Shown here: one piece after another, positions 8,372 to 16,201 of the stretch
How the letters are laid out: every line of letters starts with the position of its first letter
How positions within the stretch are numbered: position 1 is the first letter of the stretch
NCBI RefSeq assembly: GCF_030362835.1
Contig: NZ_JAUCGQ010000001.1
Coordinates: forward strand, 682,001 to 746,000
Direction: 5' to 3'
DNA length: 64,000 bases
From: Cellulomonas alba
GTDB taxonomy: Bacteria; Actinomycetota; Actinomycetes; Actinomycetales; Cellulomonadaceae
Program-made: the position numbers and the translations under genes
The notes under the pieces: generated by a model
The model's input: the letters and a program-made list of their open reading frames with translations, nothing else
Databases searched by the model: none
What the model was told of the DNA's origin: nothing

Positions 8372-8736
8372 GCCGGGTGGACCTGCAGATGTCGCCCGAG
8401 GTGGTTCGTGACCGCCTCGACGGCGCCCGGCACGATCGTGAAGTAGGCCCAGACGCCGCGCTTCTCGCGCGTCACCAGCCCGGCCTCGGCGAGCTGCTTG
8501 AGGTGGTGCGAGACCGTCGGCTGGCTCAGCCCGACCGGCTCGGTGAGGTCGCACACGCATGCCTCGCCGCCCTCGTGCGCCGCGATCAGCGACAGCAGCC
8601 GGAGCCGCGTCGGGTCCGCGAGCGCCTTGAGCGTGCGCGCGAGGCTCTGGGCGTCGTCCTCGCTGATGGCCGGGCTCGTCACGGGCGTGCAGCAGGCGCC
8701 GGACGCAGCGACGACGGGCAGCAGATCGAATGCCAT
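8368..8736 (-). CDS. arsR: ArsR family As(III)-responsive repressor
   Basis: A 122-residue winged-helix repressor. It has TLKALADPTRLRLLSLI, the metal-binding helix with GEACVCDL (Cys-x-Cys of the classic ArsR type I site), then the recognition helix LSQPTVSHHLKQL and wing REKRGVWAYF. A second Cys pair (GACC) is near the N-terminus and could add a ligand. It is divergent from arsM and likely controls both directions from the 8771-8803 region. Start ATG 8736 is preferred; the alternative ATG 8784 would add 16 residues reaching into the promoter. Coupled to the downstream acetyltransferase. Confidence 0.9.
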   Translation of the reverse strand: MAFDLLPVVAASGACCTPVTSPAISEDDAQSLARTLKALADPTRLRLLSLIAAHEGGEACVCDLTEPVGLSQPTVSHHLKQLAEAGLVTREKRGVWAYFTIVPGAVEAVTNHLGRHLQVHPA

Positions 8737-8770
8737 CTGACCATCGTGCAGCAAACATTCACGTCTGTCT

Positions 8771-8803
8771 ATGTTGACAACCATCGATGCCTCGGTTCAT
8801 GCT
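8771..8803 (+). promoter_or_regulatory. arsM promoter and candidate ArsR operators
   Basis: The arsR-arsM intergenic region holds -35 TTGACA (8774-8779) and a possible -10 CATGCT (8798-8803, 18-nt spacer) reading toward arsM. The -35 is inside a palindrome GTTG-A-CAAC (8773-8781), followed by CATCGATG (8782-8789). Opposite-strand CAACAT (8776-8771) may be the arsR -10. The octamer ATGTTGAC (8771-8778) recurs in the arsC promoter region. Confidence 0.5.
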
Positions 8804-8840
8804 CGCCACGTATTGATCAGTGTCGATGAATGGAGCGGAG

Positions 8841-9587
8841 ATGTCGGACATCCGGGAGCAGGTGCGCGAGCGCTACGCGCTGGCGGCGATCCAGGTCGGT
8901 GGCGACGCGGGCTGCTGCGGAGGCGGGGGCTGCGGGCCGACTGGCGAGGCCGAGACGTTCGGCGCGGCCCTCTACGACGCGAGCGACCTCGCCGACGTGC
9001 CGCTCGAGGCACAGCTCGTCTCGCTCGGCTGCGGGAACCCGCTGGCGGTCGCCCAGCTGCGCGAGGGCGAGCGCGTGCTGGACCTCGGGTCGGGCGGCGG
9101 GATCGACGTCCTGCTGTCCGCGAAGCGCGTCGGTCCGACGGGCTTCGTGCACGGCGTCGACATGACCGACGAGATGCTCGCGCTGGCCCGCGCGAACGCC
9201 GAGCGGGCCGGCGCGACGAACGTCGAGTTCCACCAGGGCACGATCGAGGACCTGCCGCTCCCCGACGCGTCGGTCGACGTCGTCATCTCCAACTGCGTCG
9301 TCAACCTCTCGCCCGACAAGCCGGCGGTGCTGTCCGAGGTCTACCGCGTGCTCGTGCCGGGCGGCCGAGTCGGCATCTCGGACGTCGTCGCCGAGGACCA
9401 CCTCAGCCCCGAGCAGCGGGCCCAGCGCGGCTCCTACGTCGGCTGCATCGCGGGCGCGCTCTCCCGCCAGGAGTACCTCGACGGGCTCGCCGCGGCCGGC
9501 TTCGCCGACGCCGAGGTGACCTTCACCCACCCCGTCGCCGACGGGATGCACGGCGCGATCGTGCGCGCGACGAAGCCGGAGGCCTGA
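8841..9587 (+). CDS. arsM: Arsenite S-adenosylmethionine methyltransferase
   Basis: A 248-residue SAM-dependent methyltransferase that methylates As(III) in the cytoplasm. Early Cys cluster GCCGGGGCG, then CGNPLA, the SAM loop [22 protein letters not shown], the Cys in [10 protein letters not shown] and another in [11 protein letters not shown]; these are the conserved ArsM cysteines that bind arsenite. Start ATG 8841 has GGAG 5 nt upstream (8832-8835); GTG 8820 and ATG 8826 are in frame but lack a site. A small cysteine-tailed gene follows one base after the stop. Confidence 0.93.
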   Translation: MSDIREQVRERYALAAIQVGGDAGCCGGGGCGPTGEAETFGAALYDASDLADVPLEAQLVSLGCGNPLAVAQLREGERVLDLGSGGGIDVLLSAKRVGPTGFVHGVDMTDEMLALARANAERAGATNVEFHQGTIEDLPLPDASVDVVISNCVVNLSPDKPAVLSEVYRVLVPGGRVGISDVVAEDHLSPEQRAQRGSYVGCIAGALSRQEYLDGLAAAGFADAEVTFTHPVADGMHGAIVRATKPEA

Positions 9588-9588
9588 G

Positions 9589-9822
9589 ATGCACCCCGAC
9601 CTGTACGCCGTGCTGCACGCGCAGCGCGAGCGAGAGCTCGAGCAGCGTCTCGCCCGGGCGCTCGTCCTGCGCGAGCGGACGGGAGTCGCACCGCACGAGA
9701 GCCCGGCGGGCCGGCGGTCGCTCGCGCTCCGATGGGCCACGACGACCCGCTCCGTGCGCGAGGCGGTGGGCCAGCTCCGGCCTCGGCCTGCCGCGGAGTG
9801 CTGCCCGGCCGCCGGCTGCTGA
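9589..9822 (+). CDS. Small cysteine-tailed protein in the ars operon
   Basis: A 77-residue basic protein starting one base after the arsM stop, so almost certainly co-translated with it. Residues 1-45 are a charged helix (LYAVLHAQRERELEQRLARALVLRERTG), and the C-terminus ends in ECCPAAGC. The Cys-Cys and terminal Cys could bind As(III) in the manner of a small chaperone, but that is inference; I do not recognise a characterised family. Codon use matches its neighbours. Confidence 0.7.
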   Translation: MHPDLYAVLHAQRERELEQRLARALVLRERTGVAPHESPAGRRSLALRWATTTRSVREAVGQLRPRPAAECCPAAGC

Positions 9823-9880
9823 CCCACGCGAGGGGTCGACGCCCGGTCCGGGCGCCGACCCTCGCGGGGTGCGCACACCG

Positions 9881-10300
9881 TCACGCGGTCGCCGGCACGA
9901 CCCCCAGCTCGTCGAGCAGCCCGAGGACCCGCGTGCGGATCTCGTCCCGGATCGGCCGCACGGCCTCGATGCCCTGTCCCGCCGGGTCGTCCAGCTCCCA
10001 GTCCTCGTACCGCGTGCCGGGGAAGATCGGGCACGCGTCACCGCAGCCCATGGTCACGACGACGTCGGACGCCTGCACGGCCTCGGCGGTGAGGACCTTC
10101 GGCTGCTCGCCGGCGAGGTCGATCCCGAGCTCGGCCATCGCCTGGACCGCGACGGGGTTGACCCGGTCGGCCGGCATCGACCCGGCGGACCGGACCTCGA
10201 CGGCGCCACCGGACAGGACGGTCAGGAAGCCTGCGGCCATCTGCGAGCGACCGGCGTTGTGCACGCACACGAACAGGACGCTGGGCTGGTCGGCTGTCAT
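9881..10300 (-). CDS. arsC: Arsenate reductase ArsC, low-molecular-weight phosphatase type
   Basis: A 139-residue arsenate reductase of the LMW protein-tyrosine phosphatase fold. P-loop CVHNAGRS (Cys-x5-Arg-Ser) near residue 12, downstream redox cysteines in MGCGDACPIFPG, and general-acid region YEDWELDDPAGQ. It reduces As(V) to As(III), which ArsM can then methylate. Start ATG 10300 is chosen because the -10 box of its promoter ends 6 nt earlier and no ribosome site exists (leaderless). An ATG at 10324 would overlap the promoter arm. Divergent from the ArsR-ArsC fusion gene. Confidence 0.92.
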   Translation of the reverse strand: MTADQPSVLFVCVHNAGRSQMAAGFLTVLSGGAVEVRSAGSMPADRVNPVAVQAMAELGIDLAGEQPKVLTAEAVQASDVVVTMGCGDACPIFPGTRYEDWELDDPAGQGIEAVRPIRDEIRTRVLGLLDELGVVPATA

Positions 10301-10306
10301 GGCGAC

Positions 10307-10339
10307 ATGTTGACCTCCGCGCACTCACTCAGTCAACAT
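10307..10339. promoter_or_regulatory. Symmetric divergent promoter/operator of arsC and the arsR-arsC fusion
   Basis: ATGTTGAC (10307-10314) and GTCAACAT (10332-10339) form a perfect 8-bp inverted repeat with 17 nt between. Each arm gives the -35 (TTGACC 10310-10315; TTGACT on the other strand 10336-10331) for one gene and the -10-like CAACAT for the other, 18 nt apart. Both -10s end 6-7 nt before an ATG (10300 and 10347). A second palindrome AGTCAA-CA-TTGACT (10331-10344) overlaps the right arm. Confidence 0.6.
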
Positions 10340-10346
10340 TGACTCA

Positions 10347-11012
10347 ATGAACGCCGAGTGGACAGACGGGCTGCGCCGCCGGGCCGAGCTCCACAGCGCA
10401 CTCTCGGACCCCGGCCGCCTCGCCGTCGTCGAGCTCCTGGCGCGGGGCGACGCCTCACCGTCCGAGCTGTCCGCCGCCCTCTCGATGCCGTCCAACCTCC
10501 TCGCGCACCACGTGAGCGTCCTGGTCGAGCACGGCCTCGTCGCGCGCACGCGGTCCGAGGGAGACCGGCGCCGCACCTACCTGCGCCTGCTCGCGCACGA
10601 GCTCGAGCCGGTGACGAGCGCACTCCCCCGGCCCGACCGCGTCCTGTTCGTCTGCACCGCGAACTCCGCGCGCTCGCACCTGGCCGTCGCCCTGTGGCGT
10701 CGGGCCAGCACGGTCCCTGCGGCCTCCGCCGGCACGCACCCCGCGGCCAGGATCGCGCCGGGTGCCGCCGCCGCGGCGCGCCGTCACGGCCTCGACCTCC
10801 TCGACGCCCGACCCCGGCAGCTCGACGCCGTGCGCCAGGCCGGTGACCTCGTCGTCACCGTGTGCGACCGCGCGCACGAGGAGGTCGGCCGCGCCGCGGA
10901 CGTCCACTGGTCGGTCCCGGACCCCGTCCCTTCGGGCAGCGCGGCCGCGTTCGACCGCGCGGTCGCCGAGCTCGACCGCCGCGTCACGGATCTGGCGCCA
11001 CGGCTCGTCTGA
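10347..11012 (+). CDS. ArsR-ArsC fusion: winged-helix domain joined to LMW phosphatase/arsenate reductase
   Basis: A 221-residue two-domain protein. Residues 1-95 are an ArsR-type winged helix (LHSALSDPGRLAVVELL, SELSAALSMPSNLLAHHVSVL, wing RSEGDRRRTYLRLL). Residues 100-221 are an LMW-phosphatase/arsenate reductase domain with P-loop CTANSARS and the acid loop WSVPDPV. The DNA-binding part has no cysteine at all, so the classic ArsR As(III) site is absent; the only cysteines are the P-loop Cys and one in VTVCDRAH. It probably regulates the shared promoter with arsC. Leaderless ATG at 10347. Confidence 0.87.
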   Translation: MNAEWTDGLRRRAELHSALSDPGRLAVVELLARGDASPSELSAALSMPSNLLAHHVSVLVEHGLVARTRSEGDRRRTYLRLLAHELEPVTSALPRPDRVLFVCTANSARSHLAVALWRRASTVPAASAGTHPAARIAPGAAAAARRHGLDLLDARPRQLDAVRQAGDLVVTVCDRAHEEVGRAADVHWSVPDPVPSGSAAAFDRAVAELDRRVTDLAPRLV

Positions 11013-11295
11013 CGTGGTCCGCGAGCTCGAGCCGGACGACCAGCGGCGTTCCGCTGGGGACCTGGCCGGCGAGCGAGTCGAGGAGCGTCGACGTGTCGGG
11101 TAGCGGACCAGGCACCCGGACGTCGACCTCGATGGTCGACCCGCTGAAGGACACCTGCGTGAGGACGGCACCCTCGACCCCCGCGAGCCACGCCTCCGCG
11201 GCGCGCTCGACGCGTTGGTCGATGACCGCGACCGCGTAGACGAACGCGGTGTTGATCGCCAGCGGCAGGGCGACGAGCGCGAAGACGAGACCGAT
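10984..11295 (-). pseudogene. C-terminal remnant of a DUF389-like membrane protein
   Basis: About 103 residues read leftward beginning with a transmembrane segment (IGLVFALVALPLAINTAF) and ending in a soluble alpha/beta domain (VLTQVSFSGSTIEVDVRVPG...TPLVVRLEL). This resembles the C-terminus of DUF389-type membrane proteins, though the match is from memory. The frame continues upstream but stops looking like protein at about 11296, and there is no sensible start, so the 5' part is missing. The end overlaps the convergent fusion gene by 29 nt. Confidence 0.5.
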
Positions 11296-11298
11296 CTG

Positions 11299-11400
11299 CG
11301 GGGTGCCGTCACGGGCCCCGCCGGTCTGGCCGCCCTCGCGCTCCTCGTGCTCGGCGGCGCCCTGGTGCTGGCGGCGCGGCGCGCCGGCCGGACGCACTGA
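11299..11400 (+). pseudogene. C-terminal remnant of a membrane transporter
   Basis: The last 33 or so residues of a membrane protein: VTGPAGLAALALLVLGGAL, then a basic tail AARRAGRTH and TGA at 11398. It is one transmembrane helix with a positive-inside tail, as at the end of a major facilitator transporter. No start or upstream body exists; the coding signal begins next to the 5' break of the neighbouring remnant. In an arsenic island an efflux pump is a natural guess, but the fragment is too short to identify. Confidence 0.4.
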
Positions 11401-11531
11401 GCCGTCAACGACGCGGCCTCGCGGGGCGCGACGTGGTCCCGGGCCGAGCGCCACGAAGCCAGCGCCGGTGTCGGGTCTCGCGGCGTGCCGCCGTCGCGGC
11501 GCCGACGAGCCCGAGCACACGGAACCGACGG
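11401..11531. other. Non-coding spacer
   Basis: Between the transporter remnant and the amidase stop I see no gene, hairpin or promoter that I can support. Confidence 0.5.
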
Positions 11532-12983
11532 CTACAGGACGGGACGCACGCGGTGCACCCCGAGGATCGACTCGAGCCGGTCCCCCAGCGCCAGCAGGCG
11601 GCGGTCGGACCCGAGCGGCCCCGCCAGCTGCATCCCGTACGGCAGGCCGCTCGTCGTGAAGCCGGCGGGCAGCGCGAGCACCGGGTGAGCGGTCAGGGCG
11701 AGGCGCGTGGCCAGCGCCTGCCAGTCGTAGTACCGCTCCAGGGGTGAGCCGTCGACCTCCCAGACCGAGGTAGCCTCCGCCGGCGGCGCGACGACGGGCG
11801 TCGTCGGTGCCACGAGCGCGTCGAAGCCCACGAGGGCCGCGGCTGTGCGGGCGTAGAGCGTGTACCTCAGGTGCTTGGCGTAGCCGAGCTGGCCCGGCTC
11901 CAGCGCCGTCGCCTCCCGGACGTTGCGGACCATCTCCGCGCCGTACAAGTCCGGGCGCGCCAGCACCTGCGGGCCGCCCCAGCCCATGAGGTCGAACTTC
12001 TCGATGACGGGCCAGGCGAAGTCGGCCTCGGAGAGGTCGAGCGCGACGTCGACGACCTCGACGCCGGCGCCCTCGAGGAGCGCACGGGTCGCCGCCATCG
12101 CGGCACGCATCTCCGCCGAGACGGGCACGCCGCCCAGGTCGTCGCTCCACGCCAGCCGGACGGGCGCGTCGCCCCACGCCCCGGTCTCGACGGGCGCCGT
12201 CGGCGTGCTCCACCACGAGGTCGGGTTTGCCGGGTCGGCGCCCGACATGCCCGCGAGCAGCAGCGCCGCGTCGCGCGAGTCGCGTGCCATCGGCCCCTGC
12301 ACGGCGTGCGGGTCCCAGCAGTTCGCGTGGCCCTTGCCCGGCACGACGCCCAGCGTCGTGCGCAGCCCGACGACGTTGCAGAACGCCGCGGGCACGCGGA
12401 TCGAGCCGCCCGAGTCGGACCCGTCGGAGAACGGCAGCAGGTCCGCCGCGACGGCCGCCGCCCCACCCGTCGAGCCGCCCGAGTGCCGGTCGAGGTCGTA
12501 CGGGTTGCGGGTCACGCCGAAGACCTCGTTGTGCGCAAGCGCGCCGACGCCGTACTCCGCGGCATTCGTCTTGCCGACGACGATCGCGCCGGCGGCGCGC
12601 ATCCGCGCCACGAACGGGGCGTCGAGCTCGGCGGGCGGCGCGTCGGCGAACGCGCGCGAGCCGAGCGTGGTCCGCAGCCCGGCGGCGTCGGAGAGGTCCT
12701 TCACGGCGACGGGCAGGCCGTGCAGCACGCCGATCGGCTCGCCCGCGAGCCGCCGCGCGTCCGCCCGGTCCGCCTCGGCGAGCGCCGCCTCCGCGGGGAG
12801 CCTCGAGACGACCGCGTTGATCCGCGGGTTCAGCTCGTCGATGCGGTCGAGGAACGCGCCGACGACCTCGCGCGCCGAGACGTCACCTGCGTGCAGGGCA
12901 CGGTGCAGCGACGTGGCCGACCACGTGGTCAGCGGGCCGGACGTGTCGTCGGCGTGCCGGACGACGGTCGGGGTCAGGCTCAT
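11532..12983 (-). CDS. Amidase (amidase signature family)
   Basis: A 483-residue amidase-signature hydrolase. The Ser-cisSer-Lys triad is visible: Lys in AVKDLSD, cis-Ser in SGGSTGGAA and nucleophile Ser in GSDSGGSIRVPA. It is the last gene of the BMP-importer operon and starts inside the stop of the allophanate hydrolase gene (ATGA at 12983), so it is translationally coupled. It probably releases ammonia from an amide intermediate of the imported compound; the substrate cannot be told. Longer in-frame start at 13187 would lie within the preceding gene and is not used. Confidence 0.9.
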   Translation of the reverse strand: MSLTPTVVRHADDTSGPLTTWSATSLHRALHAGDVSAREVVGAFLDRIDELNPRINAVVSRLPAEAALAEADRADARRLAGEPIGVLHGLPVAVKDLSDAAGLRTTLGSRAFADAPPAELDAPFVARMRAAGAIVVGKTNAAEYGVGALAHNEVFGVTRNPYDLDRHSGGSTGGAAAVAADLLPFSDGSDSGGSIRVPAAFCNVVGLRTTLGVVPGKGHANCWDPHAVQGPMARDSRDAALLLAGMSGADPANPTSWWSTPTAPVETGAWGDAPVRLAWSDDLGGVPVSAEMRAAMAATRALLEGAGVEVVDVALDLSEADFAWPVIEKFDLMGWGGPQVLARPDLYGAEMVRNVREATALEPGQLGYAKHLRYTLYARTAAALVGFDALVAPTTPVVAPPAEATSVWEVDGSPLERYYDWQALATRLALTAHPVLALPAGFTTSGLPYGMQLAGPLGSDRRLLALGDRLESILGVHRVRPVL

Positions 12984-14761
12984 CGGGCGGTCCTCTCGTC
13001 GGGCTGCTCGGCAAGCGCGGCCAGGTAGGCGCGCCATCCGCCGTGGTGGGTGATGTCCTCGCCGACCGGCCGGGCGCAGCCGAAGCCGACGACCGTGCGG
13101 CCGTCGGCGAGCTCGACGGGGCCGAGCGTCATCGGTGCGCGCAGCCCGGCCAGGAACGTGCCGAGCCCCGCGGGCGGAACGCGCCACAGCTCGCCCGCGA
13201 GCGCGGCGCCGGGCGCCGCCTCGTGGACGCCGGGCCGGGCGGGCGACCCGGGCAGCGCGACCATCCGGTAGCGCGGCGCGGTGCTGACCTGCTCGACGAA
13301 CCGCGCGCCGGCGGCCTCGAGCTCACCGTGGAGCGGCAGACCCGCCATGTGCGCCCCGAAGACCACGAGGTCGACGCCGACGCCGGGCAGCGGCTCGGGA
13401 ACGGACTCGCCGGTGAACCGCGCGGCCACGTCGATCGCCACCTGGTCGTCGAACGCGCGCGCGACGACCGTCACGCCGAACAGCCCCCCGTCGACGACGC
13501 CCGGCTCGCCGTCCGGCCCGAGGGCCGGGACGCTCACGGCGGCCAGGTCGAGCAGGTTGACGAAGTTGGTGAACGTGCCGAGGCGCGAGTTCACGCCGAC
13601 CGGGTCGGCCTCGACCTCCGCGATCGTCGGGTGGCACGGCGCGGTCGGCAGCAGGAGCACGTCGCACCCGCTCAGGGCCTCCGCCGCCTCGAGCCGGTAC
13701 GCGAGCACGCGCTGCTGGTCGCGGACCAGGTCCGCGGCCGTCACGCCGCGCGCGCGGTCCACGATCCCCGCCACGACCGGGTCCACGCCCGTCGTCGCCG
13801 CCTCGACCGCCGCGCCGAACGACGCGTAGCGCTCGGCGACCAGCGCGCCGTCGTAGAGCAGCCGTGCGCACGCGAGCATGGCCGAGATGTCGACGCCACG
13901 TGTCCGAGCGCCGCCCGCGACGAGCCGGTCGACCTGCGCATGGAACGCGACGAGCGCCGCGGGGCTGAGGAGCTCGAGCTGGTCGTCGGGCGGCACGCCC
14001 ACCACCGGCGCGGCCGGCGCCGCGAGGCGCACGTCGTCCGGCCACGTGCGCGAATGGGGGTCGGCCGGGTCGGGGCCGGCGACGATGCGCGTCGTGGCGA
14101 CCGCGAGCGCCAGGGTCGGCGCCAGCACGGTCGTCGCGTCGTACGACGGGCACGCCGGGACGACGCCCGCGGTCGGAACGAGACCGAGGGTCGTCTTGAT
14201 GCCGACGATCCCGTTCAGAGCGGCGGGCACGCGCCCCGAACCCGCGGTGTCGGTCGCGAGCGCGAAGTCGACGACCCCGAGCGCGGTCACGACCGCCGAT
14301 CCCGACGAGGAACCGCCCGAGACCCGCTCGGGGAACCGCGCGCCGCGGACCACGCCGTACGGACTTCGGGTGCCGACGAGCCCGGTAGCGAACTGGTCGA
14401 GGTTCGTCTTGCCCAGCACCACGGCACCGGCGTCCACGAGCCGGCGCACGGCGGTCGCGCTGACCTCGGGCACGTAGGCGTACGTCGGGCTGGCGGCGGT
14501 CGTCGGCAGGCCGGCCACGTCGATGTTGTCCTTGACGGCGAACACGGTGCCGGCCAGCGGCAGCGAGCGCCCGGCCGCGAGCGCGGCGTCCACCTCGTCG
14601 GCGTCTCGCAGCGCGTCGTCCACGGCGCGGAGCGTGATCCAGGCCTCCGGCCGGCCGACCTCGGCGAGCCGCGCGTAGGCCCGCTCGACGCGCTCACGGG
14701 CGGTTCCGGGGACACGGGGGTCTCGCGCCGGGGCGGCAGCACCGGCGTCGCGGGTCGTCAC
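12980..14761 (-). CDS. atzF: Allophanate hydrolase
   Basis: A 593-residue two-domain enzyme that splits allophanate to ammonia and CO2. The amidase-signature part carries AVKDNIDVAG, SGGSSSGSA and ATDTAGSGRVPAA, the Ser-Ser-Lys residues and the allophanate hydrolase DTAGSGR variant. The last 150 residues (VDLVVFGAHMAGLPLHGEL onward, with LPGSPARPGVHEAAPGA) are the typical C-terminal domain of AtzF/DUR1,2 allophanate hydrolases. Start is GTG at 14761. Preceded by the GntR gene (6-nt gap) and coupled to the amidase. Together with the biuret-hydrolase-like gene it would complete biuret to ammonia. Confidence 0.93.
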   Translation of the reverse strand: MTTRDAGAAAPARDPRVPGTARERVERAYARLAEVGRPEAWITLRAVDDALRDADEVDAALAAGRSLPLAGTVFAVKDNIDVAGLPTTAASPTYAYVPEVSATAVRRLVDAGAVVLGKTNLDQFATGLVGTRSPYGVVRGARFPERVSGGSSSGSAVVTALGVVDFALATDTAGSGRVPAALNGIVGIKTTLGLVPTAGVVPACPSYDATTVLAPTLALAVATTRIVAGPDPADPHSRTWPDDVRLAAPAAPVVGVPPDDQLELLSPAALVAFHAQVDRLVAGGARTRGVDISAMLACARLLYDGALVAERYASFGAAVEAATTGVDPVVAGIVDRARGVTAADLVRDQQRVLAYRLEAAEALSGCDVLLLPTAPCHPTIAEVEADPVGVNSRLGTFTNFVNLLDLAAVSVPALGPDGEPGVVDGGLFGVTVVARAFDDQVAIDVAARFTGESVPEPLPGVGVDLVVFGAHMAGLPLHGELEAAGARFVEQVSTAPRYRMVALPGSPARPGVHEAAPGAALAGELWRVPPAGLGTFLAGLRAPMTLGPVELADGRTVVGFGCARPVGEDITHHGGWRAYLAALAEQPDERTAR

Positions 14762-14767
14762 GCGCCG

Positions 14768-15490
14768 CTACCGGGTGAGGACCAGGTTCGCGGCGGAGAG
14801 CACGCGCGCGGCCCGCTCGGTGACCACGTCGCGCGACGCGCCGATGTGCGCGTGCAGCGCGTCGAGGGCCTGGCGCAACGAGCCGGACAGCACCTTCTCG
14901 GCGATCTCGATGTGCTCGTCCACGGTCGCCTCCATGCGGTCCTCGGTGAGGTAGTCGTACATGCGCACCGGCCGGATCTGCCGGTTCACCGTCGTGAGGG
15001 CGTCCGACATCGCGCCGTTGCCCGCCGAGCGCAGCAGCGTCGTGTGGAACGCCTCGTCCGTCACCACGAAGCGGGCCGAGGGCTCCGGCCGGCGGTCGCG
15101 CATCTCGTACCAGCGGACCAGCTCGGGCTCGAGCACCGCCCGGTCGTGGTGCAGCGTCGGGTCCTCGACCGCGCGCTGGATCCCGCGCAGCTCGAGCGTG
15201 ATGCGCAGCTCGTACAGCTCGACGAGGCCCTCGAGGCTGGGCACGTGGAGGTAGAGCCCGCCGTCGCGCTTCTCGACGAGGCCGTCCGAGCGCAGGCGGG
15301 CGAGCGCCTCGCGGACCGGCGTCCGCGAGGTCTCGAAGCGTTCGGCCAGCCGGACCTCGCCCAGCCGCTCGAACGGGCTCAGCGTCCCGTCGAGCAGCGC
15401 GTCGCGGAGCGCGAGGTAGACCTTGTCCCGCTGCGAGCGGGGCGCGTCCGCGTCGAGGTCGGTCCGGCCGGCCGAGGAACCACTACTCAC
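14768..15490 (-). CDS. GntR family regulator with FCD domain
   Basis: A 240-residue FadR-type regulator. N-terminal winged helix with VYLALRDALLDGTLSPFERLGE, LAERFETSRTPVREALARLRSDGLV; C-terminal all-helical FCD domain (LEGLVELYELRITLE, DEAFHTTLL, HIEIAEKVLSG), which usually binds a small carboxylate via metal-binding Asp/His residues. It sits inside the operon between the hydrolase and allophanate hydrolase genes and overlaps the hydrolase stop by 8 nt. Likely sites are the palindromes before the operon at 21673-21704. GTG start at 15490. Confidence 0.9.
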   Translation of the reverse strand: MSSGSSAGRTDLDADAPRSQRDKVYLALRDALLDGTLSPFERLGEVRLAERFETSRTPVREALARLRSDGLVEKRDGGLYLHVPSLEGLVELYELRITLELRGIQRAVEDPTLHHDRAVLEPELVRWYEMRDRRPEPSARFVVTDEAFHTTLLRSAGNGAMSDALTTVNRQIRPVRMYDYLTEDRMEATVDEHIEIAEKVLSGSLRQALDALHAHIGASRDVVTERAARVLSAANLVLTR

Positions 15491-16175
15491 CGTCGAGCAC
15501 CTCCAGCAGAGCCTGCGAGGTCGCGACCGACCCGAAGACGCCGCCCTGCATCGTCACCATCTTGAGGGCTGCGAGGTAGTTCCCGTAGTCGGTGGCGCCG
15601 GTGCAGTCGGACAGCAGCAGGCACTCGTAGCCGCGGTCGTTCGCGTCCCGCATCGTCGTGTGCACGCAGACGTCGGTGGTGATGCCGGTGAGCACGATGT
15701 GCGTGATCCCCCGCGTGCGCAGCAGCAGGTCGAGGTCGGTCGCGTAGAACGCGCCCTTGCCGGGCTTGTCGATGACGAGCTCGCCGTCGGCGGCCGCCAT
15801 CTCGGGCACGAGCTCCCAGCCGGGCTCGCCGCGCACCAAGATCCGCCCGCACGGCCCGGACGAGCCGATCGCGGCGCCGATCTGCGCCGAGCGCCACGCC
15901 TTGTTGGACGGCAGGTCCGAGAGGTCCGGGCGGTGCCCCTCGCGGGTGTGCACGATCGTGAAGCCGGCGCGACGTGCCGCCGCCAGCACGCGCGACGACG
16001 GCTCGAGGCCCGCCCGCGTCAGCGAGAGGTCGTAGCCCATCGTGTCGACGTAGCCGCCGGGGCCGCAGAAGTCGACCTGCCAGTCGATGTTGATGAGGGC
16101 GGTGCGCGCGGGGTCGATGGTGCCGTCGTACGGCCAGGCGTACGGGTCGGCCTCGACCGCGGGAAAGGTCGTCAT
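15483..16175 (-). CDS. Cysteine amidohydrolase, biuret/ureidoacrylate hydrolase-like
   Basis: A 230-residue isochorismatase-fold amidohydrolase. The catalytic triad is complete: Asp in INIDWQVDF, Lys in VIDKPGKGAF and Cys in TTDVCVHTTMRDANDRGYE. The N-terminal PYAWPYDG lead and overall layout match biuret hydrolase (BiuH) and RutB-type enzymes. With allophanate hydrolase two genes downstream, hydrolysis of biuret to allophanate is the best guess; ureidoacrylate or triuret are alternatives. Start ATG 16175 has GAGGACG 5-11 nt upstream. A degenerate paralogue lies immediately before it. Confidence 0.88.
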   Translation of the reverse strand: MTTFPAVEADPYAWPYDGTIDPARTALINIDWQVDFCGPGGYVDTMGYDLSLTRAGLEPSSRVLAAARRAGFTIVHTREGHRPDLSDLPSNKAWRSAQIGAAIGSSGPCGRILVRGEPGWELVPEMAAADGELVIDKPGKGAFYATDLDLLLRTRGITHIVLTGITTDVCVHTTMRDANDRGYECLLLSDCTGATDYGNYLAALKMVTMQGGVFGSVATSQALLEVLDGE

Positions 16176-16201
16176 GTGCTCGTCCTCGTTCTCGTGCGGG
16201 A

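Noticed and set aside
13043..15565. 840-codon rightward open frame opposite allophanate hydrolase and GntR
   Set aside because: Antisense frame in high-GC DNA; Arg/Asp/Val-rich with no domain, while the leftward genes have full catalytic motifs.
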